From Collinsella sp. TM09-10AT (GTDB lineage: Bacteria; Actinomycetota; Coriobacteriia; Coriobacteriales; Coriobacteriaceae): a stretch of 64,000 nt of DNA. Each line of letters begins with the position of its first letter. Position 1 is the first letter of the stretch. The notes beneath the pieces are model-generated. The model was not told the origin of the DNA. It saw nothing but the letters and a program-made list of their open reading frames with translations, and searched no databases. Of this stretch, positions 16,139 through 24,170 are shown in pieces. The stretch spans positions 62,001-126,000 of the forward strand of contig NZ_QSOP01000002.1 of assembly GCF_003436275.1 (NCBI RefSeq), given 5' to 3'. The translations under genes were made by a program, and so were the position numbers.

Positions 16139-17050
16139 ATGTCCGAGAACGAAGAGATCATGAACGAGACCGAGAACGAGACCATGGCTGCCGAGGTCGA
16201 GGCAGTCGAGACCGTGGAGACCGAAGCTGCCGAGGTTGAGGCTGCTGACGAGGTTTCCGCCGAGGAGGAGGCCGAGGTTGTCGAGGCCGCCGTTGATTAC
16301 GATGACGAAGAGCTGATGGACAAGATGCAGAAGGCCGCCCGCCTGCTGCGTAGCCGTCGCTTTGCTATTTCCAAGGAGGAGGAGGCCAAGGCCGAGCGTA
16401 TGGCGAACATTGAGCGCGCCATCAAGCTGCTTGACCTCAAGCCCAAGATGGAGCAGAAGGAGATGTCCGACCTGCTGGGCATGCGCCTTCGTGAACTCGA
16501 TGGCCTGATGGCCGAGGCCGAGGCTGCCGATCTGGTCGGCCGCATCGACGACGCCGAGGGCGATATGCGCAAGATCGTCGTCTTCGCTGCCGAGGATGCC
16601 GCTGAGGGCCTGGTCGAGCTTGCCAACAAGAAGGAGAAGCTCCTGCCCGAGCTTTCTTACGAGGAGGCCACCGAGCTGATGGCCGCTCTCGATAAGGTTA
16701 TCGCTCCGCTCGTCGCCATGGGCCTGGACGAGGACCGCGGTCCTCGCGGTGGCCGTGACGATCGCGGTGGCCGTGGCGGCGACCGCGGCGGTCGCGGTGG
16801 CTTTGGCGATCGCGGTGGCCGTGGTGGTGACCGCGGCGGTCGCGGTGGCGATCGTGGCGGCCGTGGCGGCTTTGGTGACCGTGGCGGCGACCGTGGCGGT
16901 CGCGGTGGCTTTGGCGGCAACCGTGGTGGCTATGGCGACCGTGGTGGCAACCGTGGCGGCTTCGGCGGCAACCGTGGTAACGACCGCGGCGGTCGCGGTG
17001 GCGATCGTGGCGGCCGCAACGGTGGCGGCTTCCGCGGCAACCGCTTTTAG
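16139..17050 (+). CDS. MarR-like winged-helix protein with RGG-repeat tail
   Basis: A 303-residue protein in three parts. Residues 1-55 are very acidic (Glu/Ala/Val). Residues about 60-200 look like a MarR-type winged helix: IERAIKLLDLKPKMEQKEMS, then DLLGMRLRELDGLM, AEAADLVGRIDDAEGD and a C-terminal helix ELSYEEATELMAALDKVI. Residues about 203-303 are low-complexity RGG, DRGG and GGFGDRGG repeats, like RNA-binding tails of eukaryotic proteins and some bacterial RNA helicases. The ATG follows AAGAAGGAG. A nucleic-acid-binding, possibly condensate-forming protein is my inference; I know no characterised homologue. Confidence 0.8.
   Translation: MSENEEIMNETENETMAAEVEAVETVETEAAEVEAADEVSAEEEAEVVEAAVDYDDEELMDKMQKAARLLRSRRFAISKEEEAKAERMANIERAIKLLDLKPKMEQKEMSDLLGMRLRELDGLMAEAEAADLVGRIDDAEGDMRKIVVFAAEDAAEGLVELANKKEKLLPELSYEEATELMAALDKVIAPLVAMGLDEDRGPRGGRDDRGGRGGDRGGRGGFGDRGGRGGDRGGRGGDRGGRGGFGDRGGDRGGRGGFGGNRGGYGDRGGNRGGFGGNRGNDRGGRGGDRGGRNGGGFRGNRF
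16735..17046 (+). repeat. Tandem Arg/Gly codon repeats encoding the RGG tail
   Basis: Units of GGTCGCGGTGGC and GGCCGTGGCGGC alternate with GACCGC or TTTGGC codons. The near-identical DNA should be prone to slippage, so tail length may vary between strains. Confidence 0.9.
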
Positions 17051-17052
17051 GG

Positions 17053-17079
17053 GTTACGCGGTTCTACGAACCGCGTAAC
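17053..17079. terminator. Perfect 12-bp hairpin after the RGG gene
   Basis: GTTACGCGGTTC-TAC-GAACCGCGTAAC begins 3 bp after the stop codon. No T-run follows, so it may protect the 3' end rather than terminate. Confidence 0.55.
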
Positions 17080-17121
17080 TAGTTGACGCTGCGCGCCACC
17101 CAGGGCGACAATTTGTCATTC

Positions 17122-17163
17122 AAAAGGCAAGGCATGACCAGAAGGTCTATGCCTTGCCTTTTT
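17122..17163. terminator. Rho-independent terminator
   Basis: AAAAGGCAAGGCAT pairs with ATGCCTTGCCTTTT, with an inner GACC/GGTC stem and a T-run. It probably ends transcription from the RGG gene. Confidence 0.9.
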
Positions 17164-17233
17164 CATGCCAACTTGTTCGCCCTGGGCGGCGCTCGCTGGC
17201 GTTGCCAAAACATCGGCGTTGCCATGATCCAAG

Positions 17234-17346
17234 GTAGTCATTGGGGACGTTCTTAAACGACTACATAGCATGAGAGTGGATAATCTCCCGGTTTGAGCCT
17301 GCATTCAAGCTCAAAGTGGGAGATTATCCACTCTCATTTGTTATGT
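17234..17346. repeat. Nested long inverted repeat, intergenic
   Basis: The core is a perfect 20-bp stem, ATGAGAGTGGATAATCTCCC (17270-17289) against its complement (17318-17337), enclosing a second stem TTTGAGC/GCTCAAA (17292-17298, 17309-17315) and flanked by ACATA/TATGT. A further short dyad, GTAGTC/GACTAC (17234-17264), lies just before it and contains GGGGACG. Neither end has a T-run, so this is not an ordinary terminator. Confidence 0.8.
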
Positions 17347-17377
17347 GTCCGAAAATCCACGCTCGTTTCTACTCTGT

Positions 17378-17965
17378 CTACATTTGTAGGAACAATTCGT
17401 GGAGGCGGGTGTCTTCATCGAGTTCGGGGTGGAAGGTTACGCCGAGCTGGTTGCCCTGGCGGGCAGCGACGATGCAGCCATCGACTTCGGCCAGGGCCTT
17501 GGCGTCGCCGTGGACCTCGACGATGCGGGGTGCGCGGATAAACGTCAGCGGCGCTTCACCGTCGATGCCGGCTACTTGCCCTTTGGTTCGAAAGCTGCCG
17601 AGCTGCCTGCCGTAGGCATTGCGCTCGACAAGTACATCCATGGTTGCCAAACGCGGCGTGCCCTTATCGTCATGGGCGGCAAGGTCGCGCGCCAGCAGAA
17701 TCAGGCCGGCGCAGGTGCCCAGGACGGGCATGCCTTCAGCGATACGGGCACGAAGCTCCTCGAGCATGCCCAACTCGTCAAGCAGCTTCCCTTGAACGGT
17801 AGACTCGCCGCCGGGAAGTACTAGACGGTCAAAGTCCTGCTTCAAATCAGCCGCCTGCCTCAGCTCAATACAACGTGCGCCCAGCTCGGACAGTCTCGCC
17901 TCGTGCTCGGCAAAAGCACCTTGGACCGCCAGCACGGCGACCGTCTGGTCTGCGTAATCGCTCAT
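17378..17965 (-). CDS. pdxT: Pyridoxal 5'-phosphate synthase, glutaminase subunit
   Basis: A 195-residue class I glutamine amidotransferase that supplies ammonia to PdxS for PLP synthesis. Catalytic marks are Cys85 in VLGTCAGLIL and the His/Glu pair in VTFHPELDED near residue 178; the GGEST oxyanion segment is at residues 52-56. It lies 20 bp downstream of pdxS on the same strand, and the two form one operon. Confidence 0.96.
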   Translation of the reverse strand: MSDYADQTVAVLAVQGAFAEHEARLSELGARCIELRQAADLKQDFDRLVLPGGESTVQGKLLDELGMLEELRARIAEGMPVLGTCAGLILLARDLAAHDDKGTPRLATMDVLVERNAYGRQLGSFRTKGQVAGIDGEAPLTFIRAPRIVEVHGDAKALAEVDGCIVAARQGNQLGVTFHPELDEDTRLHELFLQM

Positions 17966-17985
17966 GTGCGATCCTTTCTGCTGGA

Positions 17986-18876
17986 CTAGCGCCCGCGCTC
18001 CTCCATGATGATTTCGATTTCGTCGGCGTTGATGCCGACCATGGCCTCGCCCAGGTCCTCCGAAAGCTCGGCGATGAGTTTGGCGTCGGTGAAGTTTGCC
18101 ACGGCCTTGACGATGGCGGCGGCGCGCTTGGCAGGGTCGCCGCTCTTAAAGATGCCCGAGCCGACAAAGACGCCCTCGGCGCCCAGTTGCATCATCAATG
18201 CGGCGTCGGCGGGGGTCGCTATGCCGCCGGCGGCAAAGTTTACGACGGGAAGCTTGCCCGTAGTATGGACCTCGCGCACCAGCTCGATCGGAACCTGCAA
18301 CTGCTTGGCCGCCTCGAACAACTCATCATCGCGCAGGGCGACAACGTCGCGGATCTGCTTTTGGATCTTGCGCATGTGACGCACGGCCTGAACGACGTCG
18401 CCCGTGCCCGGCTCGCCTTTGGTGCGGATCATCGTGGCGCCCTCGGCAACACGGCGCAGCGCCTCGCCCAGATCGCGGGCGCCACAGACAAACGGCACGT
18501 CAAACTGGGTCTTGTCGATGTGGTAGACATCGTCGGCGGGGGAGAGGACCTCGGATTCGTCGATGTAGTCGATCTCGATGGCCTGAAGGACCTGCGCCTC
18601 GACGATGTGACCGATGCGGCACTTTGCCATGACGGGGATCGAGACGGCCTCTTGAATGCCCTTGATCATCTTGGGGTCACTCATGCGCGACACGCCGCCG
18701 GCGGCGCGGATGTCGGCCGGGATGCGCTCGAGTGCCATGACGGCACAGGCGCCCGCCTCTTCGGCGATGCGTGCCTGCTCGGGCGTGGTGACGTCCATGA
18801 TGACGCCGCCCTTGAGCATCTGCGCGAGCTCGCGGTTGAGTTTAACGCGATCGGCCTTGCTGGTCTGTTCTGCCAT
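17986..18876 (-). CDS. pdxS: Pyridoxal 5'-phosphate synthase, lyase subunit
   Basis: A 296-residue TIM-barrel enzyme that makes PLP from ribose 5-phosphate, glyceraldehyde 3-phosphate and ammonia. Highly conserved stretches include [34 protein letters not shown] (with a substrate Lys), [17 protein letters not shown] and [18 protein letters not shown] start at ATG 18876, which follows AAGGGAGC; the frame is open nine codons further but without a site. It leads the pdxS-pdxT operon and is divergent from a PdxR-type activator. Confidence 0.96.
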   Translation of the reverse strand: MAEQTSKADRVKLNRELAQMLKGGVIMDVTTPEQARIAEEAGACAVMALERIPADIRAAGGVSRMSDPKMIKGIQEAVSIPVMAKCRIGHIVEAQVLQAIEIDYIDESEVLSPADDVYHIDKTQFDVPFVCGARDLGEALRRVAEGATMIRTKGEPGTGDVVQAVRHMRKIQKQIRDVVALRDDELFEAAKQLQVPIELVREVHTTGKLPVVNFAAGGIATPADAALMMQLGAEGVFVGSGIFKSGDPAKRAAAIVKAVANFTDAKLIAELSEDLGEAMVGINADEIEIIMEERGR

Positions 18877-18968
18877 GGTTGCTCCCTTGGTTGGCATGTG
18901 CATTGCTTGACGGAATATCCTATCGGGGAGCTGGGCATGGCGAAATACTCAGTTTTCGAGATAATAAC

Positions 18969-19010
18969 AAGGTCAGACTAATACCAGATTGAATGACTCG
19001 ATAAGGTCAG
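18969..19010. promoter_or_regulatory. Direct-repeat operator in the pdxS-pdxR gap
   Basis: Two identical direct copies of AAGGTCAG lie at 18969-18976 and 19003-19010, 34 bp apart start to start. MocR/PdxR regulators are known to bind direct repeats in the divergent region with pdxS, so this is the likely site. Confidence 0.6.
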
Positions 19011-19021
19011 GTGACAAACTC

Positions 19022-20461
19022 ATGCTTGACTATAATTTGGAAAACCGCGGCGAAGCATCGCTCTATGAGTATATTTACAAGCAAATTCGAGATGATATCG
19101 TAGCTGGACGTATTGCGGCGGGGGAGCATCTGCCGTCCAAGCGCGCCTTTGCGAGTCATCTGGGAATCAGTGTCATTACCATCGAGAATGCATATAGCCA
19201 GTTGCTTGCCGAGGGTTATATTTGCTCAAAGCCGCGGCGTGGTTACTACGCGTGCGAGCTTCCCGATGCACCGGTTTTGTCTTTGGCCGCGGGGGATATC
19301 GACCGAGATGCTGTCTCTGTTGGCCCCAGCGCGCATGATTCCGACGGACAGACCGAGCAGTTCGAGGCTCTTTCTCCTTCCGCTTTGGAGGCGGCGCGGC
19401 TTTGGCAAAGCGCGCTACGGGCGACACTGACGTCCGAAGACGAACGTGAAATCTTTTCGCCCGCGCCGGCGCAGGGCACCGTTCGGCTACGACGCGCAAT
19501 TGCTCACCATCTGCGCGGGACAAGGGGTATGAATGTCGACCCCAACAACATCGTTATCGGTGCGGGCGCCCAGTTGCTCGATACCATGTTGGTTCAGCTG
19601 CTTGGCGCGGACAAGGTGTATGCCGTTGAGGATCCGGGGTATTTGCGTTTGACGCGCATCTATCAGGCCATGGGTTGCGAAGTGCGGCATATCCCGTTGG
19701 ACGGTGAGGGCGTGGACTTGAGCGCTCTGCAGAAAACCGGGGCGGATGTCCTTCACCTGATGCCGTCCCATCAGTATCCGACCGGCCTTGTGACGAGCAT
19801 TGCGCGTCGCTATGCCCTGCTGGGCTGGGCCGCCGAGCAGCCGGACCGGTATCTCATCGAAGATGACTTTGATTGCGAGTTTCGCCTTGCCGGTAAGCCG
19901 ATTCCCGCGCTCGCGTCGATTGATGCCGCCCAATCGGTCATCTACACCAACACGTTTTCAAAAAGTCTGTCGTCGGCCCTGCGTTTGGCGTATATGGTCC
20001 TGCCCGATGAGCTGATGGAACGGTTTAGACGCAGCCTTGGCTTTTATGCCTCGTCGGTGAGTTCTGTTGACCAGGTCGCCTTGGCGCGTTTGCTGGAATC
20101 GGGCGATTACGAGCGGCATGTGAACCGCGTGCGCGTTCGTGCTCGCGAGGCGCGTGATGGCCTGGCGACGCTTGTACGGAAGGCATTTCCGGCGGGGGAG
20201 GTTTCGATCGAACATGCGGATGCGGGTCTTTACTGCGTCGTGGTTGCGCAGCGTGTTACGGGCGGAACCTCTTTTACACGCGCCCTCACGCGCTCGAGCA
20301 CCCCTTACATCGATATCAATGACTGTCTATGGTGCGCCGATGGCGCATATGTCCCTGCAAGCCCGACTCGAATCCTTGTCCAGTACGACGATTTGAGTCC
20401 AAATGCGCTAAATACCCTGGAATCGCAGCTAATGGATGCGCCCTCTAACCTAAGTGAGTAG
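19022..20461 (+). CDS. pdxR: PdxR-like MocR-family regulator (GntR HTH + aminotransferase fold)
   Basis: A 479-residue protein with an N-terminal GntR winged helix (AGEHLPSKRAFASHLGISVI near residue 40) and a type I aminotransferase-like domain (from about residue 120). The PLP Lys is in NTFSKSLSSALRLAY near residue 320. PdxR proteins sense PLP and activate pdxST; the divergent position supports that role. The ATG at 19022 is preferred to a TTG eleven codons upstream. The last codons (CTA AGT GAG TAG) belong to the 119-bp repeat beginning at 20452, so the natural C-terminus has been replaced by Leu-Ser-Glu or met the repeat there. Confidence 0.88.
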   Translation: MLDYNLENRGEASLYEYIYKQIRDDIVAGRIAAGEHLPSKRAFASHLGISVITIENAYSQLLAEGYICSKPRRGYYACELPDAPVLSLAAGDIDRDAVSVGPSAHDSDGQTEQFEALSPSALEAARLWQSALRATLTSEDEREIFSPAPAQGTVRLRRAIAHHLRGTRGMNVDPNNIVIGAGAQLLDTMLVQLLGADKVYAVEDPGYLRLTRIYQAMGCEVRHIPLDGEGVDLSALQKTGADVLHLMPSHQYPTGLVTSIARRYALLGWAAEQPDRYLIEDDFDCEFRLAGKPIPALASIDAAQSVIYTNTFSKSLSSALRLAYMVLPDELMERFRRSLGFYASSVSSVDQVALARLLESGDYERHVNRVRVRAREARDGLATLVRKAFPAGEVSIEHADAGLYCVVVAQRVTGGTSFTRALTRSSTPYIDINDCLWCADGAYVPASPTRILVQYDDLSPNALNTLESQLMDAPSNLSE

Positions 20462-20570
20462 ACTTTTGGCGCTTTGGCGAGCAGGCCGTTTTGAAGCAAT
20501 CCATCTACCTGCGATTTTGTAAAGCAGTATGGGCGGTCTGCTCGGCGGGTCCTAAATAGTCTACTCACTT
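20452..20570 (+). repeat. 119-bp inverted-repeat-ended element, copy A
   Basis: It begins AAGTGAGTAGACTTTT and ends AGTCTACTCACTT, a perfect 13-bp terminal inverted repeat. The core TCTACCTGCG is at offset 52 (20504-20513), as in copies B and C. The first bases supply the final codons and stop of pdxR. No target-site duplication is visible. Confidence 0.9.
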
Positions 20571-20602
20571 GCTGTGCAAGGCTTCCGCATGAGCGAAAAA
20601 TG

Positions 20603-20670
20603 AGTTTTCAACAGCGCTCCGTCCAGCTTTTGGCAAGCTTTTGGCCAGTTGGGGAGGGCTGTTGAAAACT
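20603..20670. repeat. Second inverted-repeat element, one copy in the window
   Basis: AGTTTTCAACAGC (20603-20615) and GCTGTTGAAAACT (20658-20670) are perfect 13-bp arms around 42 bp. It lies between copy A and the nuclease-like gene. Its 68-bp length and arms differ from the 119-bp family. Confidence 0.75.
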
Positions 20671-20752
20671 AAGTAGTCCGTTCGGCGCCCTTTTCGGCGC
20701 GTTCGCGCCAATGCGTGAGCGCCCGGGTTGAAATTCGTGTTTTCCTGTGCCT

Positions 20753-21880
20753 ATGAAGGATCTACTTTGTGACATATCGGCTTTTAAGTACTGGCGCTTG
20801 CCCCCTCAGGCCCGCGCTCTGTGTCCGCCGCTCCCGCGACCGGAAGAAGACCGGCGGCGATGCGAGCTCGCCCGTAACCCGACGGCTACGGTTGTGCTCG
20901 GCTTTCCGCTGTATACATTGGTTCGGACGAGAGGCAAGCGGACTTGCCCTGTCAGCATTAGGCAGCGGCTGTTCCTAGGCGAGTTCCCCAGGGAATCCGT
21001 GCTGGAAACGGAACATGGGTTTTTGGTTACGTCTCCTCTGCTGACGGCATTCATCATGTCGCGGCATCTGACGGATCTCCAGCTTCTTTTGGTGTTGGCG
21101 GAGATGTGCGGCTTGTTTACGGTTTGTGCCTTGCCAGCAGCACTCGAGGCAGAGCTTTCGCGTGCAATTGAGTCGGGCGCGATTCCGGCAACCTTGGGTT
21201 GGGCGCGCTGTCCGTCCGAGGACGGCTCCGCCTCAAATTTATGGAGGCGCGACGCTTTGGTTTTGGGCGAAGACCTTGACCGTTTTTGCTCAGATGTTTG
21301 TGGGATGCGTTACGGCAAGCGATTTGTCGCGGCATCTCATCTCGTTCCACTGGGTGCCGCATCGCCTTTTGAGGTTGAGACGTATTTGTTGCTTGGGTTG
21401 CCACGATCCCTGGGAGGCGAAGGTTTTTGCGGCATAGAGCTCAATGTCGAAGTGGCGCTAAGCGCAAGTGCTCGGGCGATTGTAGGCAAGTCCCGCGTAT
21501 ACATTGACCTACTTCTGTCTTCGCCGGACGGAGAGCGACAGGTGGCCATTGAATGCCAAGGAAAGGGCTCACACGGGCGAGCCGGGGATGGCTTGCGCGA
21601 CGTCGACCGCATGACGGCGCTTCAGGCCATGGGCTACGATGTATTTCTCCTGACACACGGACAGATATCCGATGAGGATAGATTCCACGTGATTGTTAAG
21701 GCCGTGTGCAGGTTGCTCGATGTTGAATATCGCGATAAAAGCTTGGAGGAGCAAGGGGCCGAGGCATTACTTCGGTCTGAACTATTCGTTGACTGGCCAA
21801 AACTGGGAGAAATCGACAAAAAGATGCCCGTTAGACACAAAAAGGCCCGATCATGGACGGTTGCAAATCTAAGTGAGTAG
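20753..21880 (+). CDS. Orphan protein with PD-(D/E)XK nuclease-like C-terminal domain
   Basis: A protein of 375 residues. The N-terminal half opens ISAFKYWRLPP and is otherwise unrecognised; it may bind DNA or a partner. The C-terminal part resembles DUF559/Vsr-type nucleases: SRVYIDLLLSS (acidic Asp), QVAIECQGKGSHG (ExQxK), RDVDRMTALQAMGYDVFLLT. No strong ribosome-binding site precedes the ATG, and a GTG two codons upstream is also possible. The gene lies between two direct copies of the 119-bp element, and its last residues, Leu-Ser-Glu and stop, come from copy B. Codon use looks less GC-biased at third positions than its neighbours, which hints at transfer. I do not assign a function. Confidence 0.72.
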   Translation: MKDLLCDISAFKYWRLPPQARALCPPLPRPEEDRRRCELARNPTATVVLGFPLYTLVRTRGKRTCPVSIRQRLFLGEFPRESVLETEHGFLVTSPLLTAFIMSRHLTDLQLLLVLAEMCGLFTVCALPAALEAELSRAIESGAIPATLGWARCPSEDGSASNLWRRDALVLGEDLDRFCSDVCGMRYGKRFVAASHLVPLGAASPFEVETYLLLGLPRSLGGEGFCGIELNVEVALSASARAIVGKSRVYIDLLLSSPDGERQVAIECQGKGSHGRAGDGLRDVDRMTALQAMGYDVFLLTHGQISDEDRFHVIVKAVCRLLDVEYRDKSLEEQGAEALLRSELFVDWPKLGEIDKKMPVRHKKARSWTVANLSE

Positions 21881-21989
21881 ACTTTTAGCGTGATGGCGAC
21901 CAGATTGTTTTGCGGCAAGCTATCTACCTGCGGTTTTATAAAGCAATACGGATGGTCTGCTCGACAAGTTCCCAAAAGGCTACTCACTT
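21871..21989 (+). repeat. 119-bp inverted-repeat-ended element, copy B
   Basis: Same length and orientation as copy A, beginning AAGTGAGTAGACTTTT, with the core TCTACCTGCG at 21923-21932. Outer dyad CTAAGTGAGTAG/CTACTCACTTAG is perfect over 12 bp when two flanking bases are included. It supplies the stop codon of the nuclease-like gene. Confidence 0.9.
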
Positions 21990-22060
21990 AGTTTTTGACG
22001 CGAAGCCGATGCCGAAGGTGGTCCTTTTTTTGGGACGTTAACTGGTTCGCTAGACACGAA

Positions 22061-22090
22061 AAAGGCCCGGATCTTGCGGTCCGGGCCTTA
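22061..22090 (-). terminator. Terminator of the rubrerythrin gene
   Basis: AAGGCCCGGA pairs with TCCGGGCCTT around an 8-nt loop; read on the minus strand it ends in a T-run. Confidence 0.88.
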
Positions 22091-22122
22091 TCGAGCTAGA
22101 GATTGTCTCTCAGGCGGTTGGC

Positions 22123-22683
22123 TTAACCAAAGTAGCGCTTGAGCAGACCGGCGAAAGCCTTGCCGTGGCGAGCCTCGTCGCGAGCCATCTCGTGCACGGT
22201 GTCGTGGATGGCATCGAGACCAGCGGCCTTGGCGCGCTTGGCAAGATCGGTCTTGCCGGCGGTGGCGCCATTCTCGGCCTCAACGCGCATCTCGAGGTTC
22301 TTCTTGGTGGAGTCGGTTACGACCTCGCCCAGGAGCTCAGCAAACTTGGCGGCGTGCTCGGCCTCCTCGTGGGCAGCCTTCTCCCAGTACAGGCCGATCT
22401 CGGGATAGCCCTCGCGATGAGCGACGCGAGCCATGGCCAGGTACATACCGACCTCGGAGCACTCGCCCTCAAAGTTGGCGCGCAGATCGGCAACGATGTC
22501 CTCGGAGACACCCTCCATCTTGGCGACGCCCACGACGTGCTCGGCAGCCCACTCGAGCTGACCCTCTTCCTGCTTCAGGAAACGAGAACCGGGAACGCCG
22601 CACTGGGGGCACTTGAAGTCCTCGGGCAGCTGGTCGCCGTCGAACTCTTCCACATAACCGCAAACGGGGCAAACAAACTTCAT
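22123..22683 (-). CDS. rbr: Reverse-type rubrerythrin (N-terminal rubredoxin domain)
   Basis: A 186-residue non-haem iron protein that reduces peroxide in anaerobes. A rubredoxin-like iron site comes first (CPVCG at residue 5, CPQCG near residue 25). The four-helix diiron domain follows, with Glu/His ligands visible in [27 protein letters not shown] and [14 protein letters not shown]. The domain order is the reverse of classical rubrerythrin. I start at ATG 22683, behind AAAGGATC; the longer open frame encodes no conserved sequence. Stands alone with its own terminator. Confidence 0.93.
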   Translation of the reverse strand: MKFVCPVCGYVEEFDGDQLPEDFKCPQCGVPGSRFLKQEEGQLEWAAEHVVGVAKMEGVSEDIVADLRANFEGECSEVGMYLAMARVAHREGYPEIGLYWEKAAHEEAEHAAKFAELLGEVVTDSTKKNLEMRVEAENGATAGKTDLAKRAKAAGLDAIHDTVHEMARDEARHGKAFAGLLKRYFG

Positions 22684-22906
22684 GATTCGATCCTTTCGAT
22701 CGATGGCGATTGTGCGCTCGTCCGGTCCCGTAAGGGCCCTCTCCGGACGTGCGTCTTGACGAGTTCTATTATCCATAAATGCAACCAAATGTGAAGCCTA
22801 TTAGGAATGATTTTTAATAAAATAATTTTGGGCATGTGAAGATGTTGATTGATTAACGATTGCCAGGCCGCTCGAGACCTCCGCTGAGTACAATCGGTCG
22901 AGCAAA

Positions 22907-22922
22907 TGTTGACCTATCAACA
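22907..22922. promoter_or_regulatory. Palindrome upstream of the alcohol dehydrogenase gene
   Basis: TGTTGA-CCTA-TCAACA is a perfect dyad ending 18 bp before the ATG at 22941, just before its ribosome-binding site. A repressor or redox regulator site is possible; it does not match the Rex consensus. Confidence 0.4.
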
Positions 22923-22940
22923 AATGAAGGAGTTTCCTTT

Positions 22941-24161
22941 ATGCATCTAGCCCGTCGTGCCTGGTGCCGAACATATCAGACGGTTTTTCGCATCGCATTG
23001 CCGATCCTGCCCTATACCGAGCCGCGCATTTTGGAGCATGCCGAGGACGTGCCCGCGGTGCTTCAAAAGCGCTCGATACAGCGGGTTCTTATCGTGACGG
23101 ATCCCGGTATTGCCCGTCTGGGGCTCACGGCGCCGCTCGAGACGGCGCTCGCGTCCAAGGGAATTGGCGTTACGGTCTATGCCGAAACGCGTGCGAACCC
23201 CACGGTCTCAAACGTGGAGGAAGCGGCGTCCCTGTATCGCGAGAGCGCCTGCCAGGCCATTATCGGCTTTGGCGGCGGTTCGGCCATGGACTGTGCCAAG
23301 GGCGTGGGCGCACGCATCGCACAGCCAAATAAGCCCATCAACAAGATGCGCGGCCTGTTGCGCGTCCACCGTCTCCTGCCGCTGCTCATCGCCGTCCCCA
23401 CCACGGCGGGCACGGGAAGCGAGGTCACGCTTGCAGCGGTCATTACCGATGACGAGACGCACTACAAGTACCCCATTAACGACTTTGTGCTGATCCCGCG
23501 CTTTGCGGTACACGACCCCGAGTTTACACGTGGCCTGCCCGCCTCCATTACGGGGCAGACGGGTATGGATGCCCTGACGCATGCCGTCGAGGCCTTTATC
23601 GGCCGTGGCACCACGCCCTACACGCGCAAGATGGCGCGCCAGGCGGTGCAGCTCATCCACGACAATTTGCTCGAGGCCTATGAGTATGGCGACGACATGC
23701 GTGCGCGTCGCAATATGCTTTCGGCGGCGTATAAGGCGGGCGTTGCGTTTACCCGCTCCTATGTGGGATACGTTCACGCCATCGCGCACAGTCTGGGCGG
23801 CCGATACGGAATTCCGCACGGTTTGGCCAACGCGATCATCCTGCCGCACATGCTTCGCGCTTATGGTGACGCTGCCGCTCCCAAGCTTGCCGATCTCGCC
23901 CGCATGGCCGGTATTGCGCCGGCTAACGCGCAGGACAGTCTTGCGGCCGAGGCATTTATCGATTGGGTCGATCGCATGAACGTTGCCCTGGGTATCCCCA
24001 AATATGTGACAGGCATTCGCCGCTCCGACATTCCCGAAATGGCGGCACATGCCGACGCCGAGGCCAATCCGCTATACCCCGTTCCGCTTTTAATGGACCG
24101 CTTGGAGCTCGAGCGTATGTACGAGGTCGTCGCGGGTGGTATGTTTGAGGACGAGAACTAG
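22941..24161 (+). CDS. Iron-containing alcohol dehydrogenase
   Basis: A 406-residue group III (Fe-dependent) alcohol dehydrogenase using NAD(P)H. NAD-binding marks are FGGGSAMDCAKG near residue 112 and PTTAGTGSEVT near residue 152; iron ligands are the Asp and His residues in GMDALTHAVEAF, HAIAHSLGG and IPHGLANAI. The ATG follows GAAGGAG. The following aldehyde dehydrogenase gene starts 9 bp after the stop, so the two form an operon interconverting alcohols, aldehydes and acids. Confidence 0.93.
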   Translation: MHLARRAWCRTYQTVFRIALPILPYTEPRILEHAEDVPAVLQKRSIQRVLIVTDPGIARLGLTAPLETALASKGIGVTVYAETRANPTVSNVEEAASLYRESACQAIIGFGGGSAMDCAKGVGARIAQPNKPINKMRGLLRVHRLLPLLIAVPTTAGTGSEVTLAAVITDDETHYKYPINDFVLIPRFAVHDPEFTRGLPASITGQTGMDALTHAVEAFIGRGTTPYTRKMARQAVQLIHDNLLEAYEYGDDMRARRNMLSAAYKAGVAFTRSYVGYVHAIAHSLGGRYGIPHGLANAIILPHMLRAYGDAAAPKLADLARMAGIAPANAQDSLAAEAFIDWVDRMNVALGIPKYVTGIRRSDIPEMAAHADAEANPLYPVPLLMDRLELERMYEVVAGGMFEDEN

Positions 24162-24170
24162 GAGAGTGCC

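Noticed and set aside
16735..17046. CRISPR-like or satellite DNA repeat
   Set aside because: The repeats are in frame and encode the RGG tail.
20305..21987. Two minus-strand frames with similar internal segments (KVYSLR)
   Set aside because: Their likeness comes only from reading through copies A and B of the 119-bp element; they overlap pdxR and the nuclease-like gene.
20452..21989. CRISPR array
   Set aside because: The three 119-bp copies are far apart, longer than CRISPR repeats, and have a gene rather than spacers between them; no cas genes.
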